A stretch of DNA of 64,000 nt from Phallus indusiatus (lineage: Eukaryota > Basidiomycota > Agaricomycetes > Phallales > Phallaceae), in assembly GCA_027605045.1 (NCBI GenBank), contig JAQFWX010000126.1, positions 1 through 64,000 on the forward strand, written 5' to 3'. The notes under the pieces are model-generated. The model saw only the letters and a list, made by a program, of their open reading frames with translations. It made no database searches and was not told where the DNA came from. Each line of letters opens with the position of its first letter. Position 1 is the stretch's first letter. The translations under genes and the position numbers were made by a program. This document shows positions 58,125 to 64,000 of the stretch, in pieces.

Positions 58125-61100
58125 ATGCAGACTGAAGATCGTTTACCTGACGATGATTCACCTCCCTTGGCTCTGGATGTTGCCTGTCAGGCATCGACCT
58201 CGGATTGGCAAATTCATATGGAACAACTTTTCCATAATGCTCGAGATCGGTTCCCTGATGTCGTTTGGGAATTGCGGGGCGCAGATAGTTTGCCTTCAGA
58301 AGAAGTATGGGGGCATAAAGGTAACACAATAATTCTTCATTTTTATCTACTACTCAATTGCGTACCTTCGTAGCTATCGTATATGCTCGTGCACCCCCTA
58401 CTTTCCAAGCACGGTACTTTTCATTCCGACCAGCTCCAGTCGCCTCTCCTTCCCCGTACTGTCCGTCCCCAATGCCCGCTCAGTCCGCTGTATCACTAGG
58501 CGTTTCAAACCCTGATCTACACGCTCTTTCACGCTCTCCTTCTCCCTCGCCGTCGATGGCTCCCTTACAGGTGCTGAGACTCTCCACCACAATCGCCTCG
58601 AGTCTGTTCAGCCAAGAATTAGAGTACCTATACACAGGCAAAAGCTTTGGCGATGCATTCGAGTTTCTTTTCGACTCTCCAGATAAGCTTACTGACGGCA
58701 ATGGGGATAAGGATCGGATTGAAAAGCTGCGAAAAGACCTTGTTTTTATGTGGCGCTCCAGGCTTTACTCGGATATTCGTATACAACTAACTGGGGATTT
58801 CACCTCCTCAGCTTCCGTCTCTGATGACCCAACTGTTACACCCGTTTTCTCATCACATCGATTTATACTCGTCTCCCGCTCTCCTTACTTTCGAACTCAA
58901 TTGCTAGGTCCATTCGCTCCCCCGACACCACTTCCAGGCCAACTTTTAACCGTAACGCTCCCTTCCCCGCCGTTCACCCCAGCATCTCTCCATTTTTCAC
59001 TTGGTTTTATTTATACCGGAACTCTTGCATTTTCTCATCGGACATTTGACTTGGATACCGCTTTTCATATCATGCGCTCAGCTACATATCTTTCTATCGT
59101 TTCTTTACATGATGAAATCGAAGCTCGTATAATTGAAGAAATGTGCCACGGTCTCTTCATGGCATACGTACCGTTTGCTGAATATGAAGAAATCACAGGA
59201 GGTAAGTGGGCAGCCGTCGGATGCAAGTGCCGGCAGTGTGCTCGCCGTATACCTCGCGTCCTCGAATTCGCCCTAAATGACGATGTACAAAACGAACGTC
59301 TCGCCAACGGTGCCCGACGTGCTCTTGTAGGTCTTTTTGGAGATGGGTGGTGTACTCCAGAGTTTGCTTCCCTTCCGTCGAAGCTACGGGATTCTCTTAT
59401 TCGCGGTGTCAATAAACGTACGATTCCGCCAAACGTTTTCCCCCTCTTATACGCTGCTCACCGTGCACTCATACGTCTGGATACTTCCGAGCGTGACAAA
59501 GAAAAGGATCGCGACTTGACTGTGGTTCGTGAATTGGTATTATTGGCCCGCTCAAAAGTAGACGCTGTACTATGTGCCGAATCTGAAGCCTGCTTCGAAC
59601 AACCAGAATGGCTCAGCTTGCTGGACGCAGACGGTAGTAGATTTGAAGACGGCGAGAAAGTTGAATGGGTCATGGATGCTGTACGTCGTGGGTTGAATGT
59701 AAAAAACGCTGGCATAGTCTATCAGGTATCATTCGATTGGCTTACTTTCGTTTCCCGACAAAACTCAGTATTTATACTCTCCAACAGACTTTAGTTTCTG
59801 CCATTTTATTACGCCCGCACCCGCAAGACCCCAACGAAACCATCCTTTCTCATACTAGTGGAATTCGGCAACAGGTCGAACTCACTCGCATGGATATCGT
59901 CAAGTGGTTAAGAACACGCTGGTTTTCTGTACAACAAGAGGGCGGATTTGATACTCTTGAAGGATGGGCACTGAAAGAACTCAGTCATGGTCTGTATTTT
60001 TCATAGCTCGTCACTATCACTGGTCTCTGACCGGTATTGTGTATTACAGAATTAGAAGTGCCCGTGGAAGATTTATTCAAACCTACTCCTGTTGTGTCAA
60101 CTCCACGTACAACAACGATGAAATCTACCCCCGACAATGCAAGCGAATCATTTAGCATGACGTCTTCGATTCGAGCCAGCGTAGTTTCTCCTGAAGACAT
60201 ACAGAACTCGACAAACTTAATTATACCATCAATGCCTACCGTGACTACCTCTGCAAGACCTGCATCTTCTTCTGCTTCCACTAGCACAACTCGACGGGCA
60301 GTGCACCGGCCACCGTCTGTCGCTCCTTCTGTCGCATCAACAATATCTAGGACGCAGCGTACACCGACTAAGGTTGCAACACGGACGCCGTCGACTACAT
60401 CTCGTGCTTCAGCAGTTTCGCCCACTCCCTCCAAAGTCACCAGATCACCAGGCAAGCCGTCTCCTTCGATTGCCTCTAGTAGGAGAAGCGTAGCCAGTAG
60501 CGTCATCTCCGAACGACCAAAATCACTTGCACCCTCTGTCGCATCCACAATTCGCAAGGCCAGTCCCAGTACTTCTCGCAGTACTGTTGCTGAATCCAAA
60601 ACAATCAAAGCCAAGACGCCAGCAGATTCGAGACCGGTGTCCTCCGTCTCTACCAGAAGTGATGCGACTTCTACTTTCAAAACTGCTAAAACTGAGGTTA
60701 CCGAACCTCGTTCAAGGCGCAATTCGAATGCATCTACTACTTCTATCAGAACTACTACATCAACTGCCACGGCAGGACGGAAACGAACTATGTCTAATGC
60801 ATCCGCGGCTAGCACTGGCCCCTCCACTCCGAAAAAGGTGCCACCGGTGCCAAAGAGGCCACCATCAACACTTTCTGTACGATCAAATGTCTCAACCGTT
60901 TCAATGACGAACCGGAAGGCAGTGGGTAAAGCTGCAGCCGCGAGAGCTGTAGAGAGACGTGAATCTTTAAGTCGACCTCCAGCCGTGCCTTCCACTCGCA
61001 CCTCGAAAATTACTGTGCAAGATAAAGGAAAAGGCCGAGCTAAGGCTAATGCAGAAGAACGCATATCTACTCATACTCCCAATGCCAGTGAGGCTTCGAC

Positions 61101-61758
61101 CATCAAGATTTCGGATCTCAAAGGGCTTTCGAAGAAATTATCCAATGAAACTATCACCGAGTCTATCTCGACGGATACACCTACTGTCACTGCTCCAACT
61201 CCTCGAGCTTCCATAATTATGAAAGAGAACGTCCCACTTCAACCCCCAACACAATCTCAACCTCAACCTCAATCGCAGCCTCATTCCGCTCAGGGGACCG
61301 TTACCTTTGGTTCGACATTACTCGTCGGTATACCTTGTATCATCTCCTCAAAACGAATGCGGTTTAGAGCGTATGCTCGATATATCGGAGAACTGGAAGG
61401 CGAACGCGGTCCTTGGGTCGGGGTAGAAGTACCCGTAAGCGAATCGTGGGGCGCTGAGAAGTTAGAAAACAGATCGTGGAATGATGGTACTTGGGGGGGT
61501 CGACGGTATTTTGATATTGGATCGAGTCTCGAATGGGAGGAAGCCGAAGAGCGAAGAAAGCGTAGGAAAGAAGAAAGCTCAATATTGTCGCGAGCGGCTA
61601 CTCTAAAGCGGGAAGGCGAGCAACTCACTGTTGGAAGACCTAAACGATTACGAAGTGTTTCCCCCGCTGTATCTGATGCGTCTGCAGCTGAAGCTCGAGG
61701 ACTGTTTGTACGGCCCAGTGACGTTATCTACGTCGTGGATGCCGAACATACATTCTAA
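58125..61758 (+). CDS. BTB-BTB-CAP-Gly protein
   Basis: A long protein (over 1,100 residues) joining two BTB/POZ-like modules to a C-terminal CAP-Gly-like domain. Exon 1 starts MQTEDRLPDDDSPPLALDVA and contains FPDVVWELRG; the next exon continues the first BTB with AIVYARAPPTFQARYFSFRP and SSLFSQELEYLYTGKSFGDA. The second BTB reads FSSHRFILVSRSPYFRTQLL and LHFSLGFIYTGTLAFSHR. A Cys/His patch lies at VGCKCRQCARRIP. A helical BACK-like region follows, then about 350 Ser/Thr/Arg/Pro-rich residues, typical of microtubule-associated linkers. The CAP-Gly-like domain is RFRAYARYIGELEGERGPWV, GVEVPVSESWG, RSWNDGTWGGRRYFDIGS. Introns after VYQ and SHG-type positions were checked for frame. Such an architecture suggests a cullin-3 adaptor aimed at microtubules, which is an inference. 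The gene ends VVDAEHTF. Confidence 0.85.
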
Positions 61759-62584
61759 CCGCATAAACTTAGCTTTTCTTTTTATAAAAAAAAAGAGCGT
61801 GTACGTATACCTTTTTTTCATTTTTTTTTCCACCCAACCTTTCTGTACTTGAACTGTCCCTCCTTATTCCCTTGCTCTCGAGACCTTTCTATACCCTACT
61901 GTGATATTTTTAGTCCACCTTTTTTCCTTTCTAGAGCTGCCGTCTCGTCCATTCATTTAATGTCAAACTTTACCCATTTTCTGCTTTGGAAATTATGCAT
62001 GTTATGAACACATATTTTATTAGCAAATCTATATTTTTTACGAACATTTCATTGATTGTCACGTCGGATATACATTTGACACTTTAGACACCAAACTGAG
62101 TCAACAAGAAACCTCCCGGAGGAAGTTTTGAGCTCATTACCACAACGGGTGTGATGACGTAAGCCTCAAATCGGAATCCAAATCGGAAGCCGATCGGACA
62201 ATTGGCACTTGAACACAAAATTGTTTCAACTTGAACGAGAGGTTTTTTTCATAGTCTTTCCTTCAAATTGAGTACTGATTGATATTTGGGAGATGCTTGG
62301 AGAAGCATATAACACAAGAACTTTGTCACAGTCCTCTTCTCGTCAGTTCTCAGGCCATGGTGAGTATTTATATCTACACCACTCGTACTGTGCGCTACTG
62401 TGCGCCACCTCTGCACACTCAGGCCTCTCTAAAAATACTCCTGTTCAACCAGGGTTAACCACGGCTTGATCCGATTATTCAGCAAGACGCAAAGGCATGG
62501 TCGCTGCCGTAGAGCGCAATAAAAGAGCCCGAAGGACAGAACGTTTGTCAGAGAAAACCTTTAGAGGCCCAAAAGACGGGATCG
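61759..62584. other. intergenic, upstream of the MFS transporter
   Basis: About 830 bp. It contains a TGACGTAA box (62155-62162) of CREB/ATF type and a direct repeat AAATCGGAA close by. A strong donor ATG|GTGAGT near 62358 and acceptor ATTCAG near 62480 suggest a leader intron; splicing that ATG onward runs into a stop, so it is not the start codon. Confidence 0.5.
62155..62162 (+). promoter_or_regulatory. TGACGTAA CRE-like box
   Basis: The octamer matches the core recognised by bZIP factors of the ATF/CREB group. It lies about 420 bp upstream of the MFS start codon. Confidence 0.4.
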
Positions 62585-64000
62585 ATGTCGGAGACCCCGA
62601 AGCCCGAGTCGAATCTGGAGACGTCAGTAGAGTCTCCTGAATCGGTTTATCCAACAAAAGATTTCGGATTTCTGCCTATTCCTTCTTATCTTCGATATTA
62701 CGATGGCAGACCTCAGAAATTTGGGTTTATACTCCAGGTGGTTTTTGTAATGGCATCCACATTCAGTAAGATTCTTTTATTGATTTGCGATTCCTCTCTT
62801 ATTTATTGTATACGCAGCTGTTGCCAATTTATATTACTGCCAACCACTACTCCGTGGGTATTTCCGGTTGTTTAGAAAGAACCTTGACTAAATTCGCTTC
62901 TTTTTTCAGTTACTTTATCTGAGGATTTTCATGTTACACATAGCGAAGTATCCAAGTATGTGAGCATGACTATTTCCTTTGACATAACCTATTAACACCA
63001 AATTTTAGAATTCCAACATTAACACAAGCTGGGTAATTAATTCTCTGAGAGTATCTGCCAGTGAAACTAGTTCTGATTGTTATACTCCTAGTTACGCGTT
63101 GGGTTTATTGCTTGTGTCACCACTAGGAGATTTAGTCCGACGACGTCCATTACTACTGTTGTTAGTTACCATTTCCGGTAGTCTATCTATTGGATTAGCA
63201 ATCACCAAGTCAGTGGTGGCTTTCGAAATCCTATCCTTTTTCATCGGCGTTGCCACTGTAACACCTCAAGTCCTCATCCCACTATCCGCCGACCTCGCAC
63301 CTCCAGAACGAAGAGCAGGCGCAATCTCCATCGTTTACGCGGGTCTTCTTTTAGGAATCTTGATCGCCCGTGTTCTCGCCGGCGTGATTGGTGATTTCGC
63401 GAGTTTCCGTGTCGTTTATTACATGGGGTTTGGCGTGCAATATGCCATTCTACTCTTTATGTATTTCTTAATTCCTGATTATCCTGCAAAAGACCCTGGC
63501 ATCGGATACTTTGGAATACTGAAATCTATGGTGCGGTTTGCTGTAACGGAACCTATCTTGATACAAGCTTGCTTGGTGTCGTGCGCTTCTAGTGCGGTTT
63601 TCGTGAGCTTTTGGGTTACTGTACGTTTTCCCCTTCTAAAAAAATTATGAAAAGAGCTATTTCTCATCATTTGATCATCAAGTTGACGTTTTTGCGTATG
63701 TTTTTGCTTTTTCGCCCCTTGAATTTTTCTTGACTCTAAATCTCTTACGTAGTTGGTGGCGCCCCCTACAACTATGACGAGTGAGTTTTCTAACTCATGT
63801 TTCATATTTCACACTCGAGTGTTAAATCCCCCCTTTAAGTCTTAAAATAGGTTCGCCCTGTATCACAAATACTTTGTTTTTCAGAATACTGATCTGTGCC
63901 TAGGTTTATTTGGTCTGATAGGAGCCCTTGGTGTAGGAACAGGTGAGTTCTCCGAACGACTGATTATTTCAATCAAGTTGTATTAAAATCGTATATTTTA
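62585..64000 (+). CDS. MFS (DHA1-like) transporter, partial
   Basis: The 5' part of a major-facilitator transporter cut by the right edge. It starts MSETPKPESNLETSVESPES, then FGFLPIPSYLRYYDGRPQKF and the first helix. An intron joins ASTF to TVANLYYCQPLLL. Further exons give IPTLTQAGYALGLLLVSPLG and DLVRRRPLLLLLVTISGSLS (the MFS loop 2-3 motif G-D-RRR). Then come ADLAPPERRAGAISIVYAGL, LLGILIARVLAGVIGDFASF and a partial sixth to eighth helix region. YFLIPDYPAKDPGIGYFGIL is the central loop. The exon pieces after FWVT (near 63620) are short and their joins uncertain; FGLIGALGVGTG is the last block visible. Substrate is unknown; relatives export drugs or small metabolites. Confidence 0.88.

Noticed and set aside
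59985..61064. 359-codon open frame on the minus strand
   Set aside because: It lies wholly opposite the Ser/Thr-rich linker of the BTB/CAP-Gly gene. Low-complexity codon bias keeps the antisense frame open; it has no domain, and the plus-strand gene is well supported.

Overview
The window is nuclear DNA from a basidiomycete fungus, most likely an Agaricomycete (mushroom-forming). Genes are split by many short introns of about 50-130 nt with GT..AG borders. A white-collar photoreceptor lacks the GATA zinc finger found in ascomycete homologues. Wood- and litter-decay enzymes are present (a GH131 beta-glucanase and a dye-decolorizing peroxidase). The MAP kinase, Tup1 and CCCH-finger proteins also read as agaric versions. 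I name no species. Exon joins were worked out by eye; where a join is uncertain the entry says so.

Layout. 0-5.4 kb is gene-poor, with one weak Ser/Pro-rich gene and a secreted GH131 glycosidase on the minus strand. 5.7-8.7 kb is the Tup1 corepressor. 9.8-14.3 kb holds a kinesin-10-like motor, the 18S rRNA modifier Tsr3 and, divergent from Tsr3 across only 54 bp, a mitochondrial ribosomal protein (mL41/MRPL27). 16.9-20.0 kb is the blue-light receptor WC-1, followed by RPL10 (21.3-22.2 kb) and a full-length ABCC transporter (22.9-29.6 kb). 29.7-40.2 kb is dense with housekeeping and cell-division genes: dynactin p27 (DCTN6), a TPR/F-box protein, eIF2-alpha, an intron-containing tRNA-Ala(AGC), NOC4, a Sos7-like kinetochore protein, a small conserved unknown and a Fus3/Kss1-type MAP kinase. 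41.3-48.4 kb holds a DyP peroxidase, the spindle-checkpoint protein Mad3 and a double CCCH zinc-finger protein. 48.4-52.2 kb has no host gene but carries what looks like a decayed DNA transposon with TA target duplications and a tRNA-like hairpin inside it. 52.2-64 kb holds a seven-transmembrane receptor-like protein, an unknown Ser-rich protein, a BTB-BTB-Ser/Thr-rich-CAP-Gly protein and a partial MFS transporter running off the right edge.

There is no biosynthetic cluster. Several genes share a theme: chromosome segregation (kinesin-10-like, Sos7-like, Mad3, dynactin p27), ribosome production and translation (Tsr3, NOC4, RPL10, eIF2-alpha, mL41), and environmental signalling (WC-1, receptor-like protein, MAP kinase, Tup1). 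The least ordinary items are the terminal-inverted-repeat element at 49318-51710, the BTB-BTB-CAP-Gly fusion with an altered CAP-Gly signature, a GC-AG intron splitting the LOV domain of WC-1, and TCACGTG boxes 64-96 bp upstream of four start codons, three of them in genes assigned to cell division.
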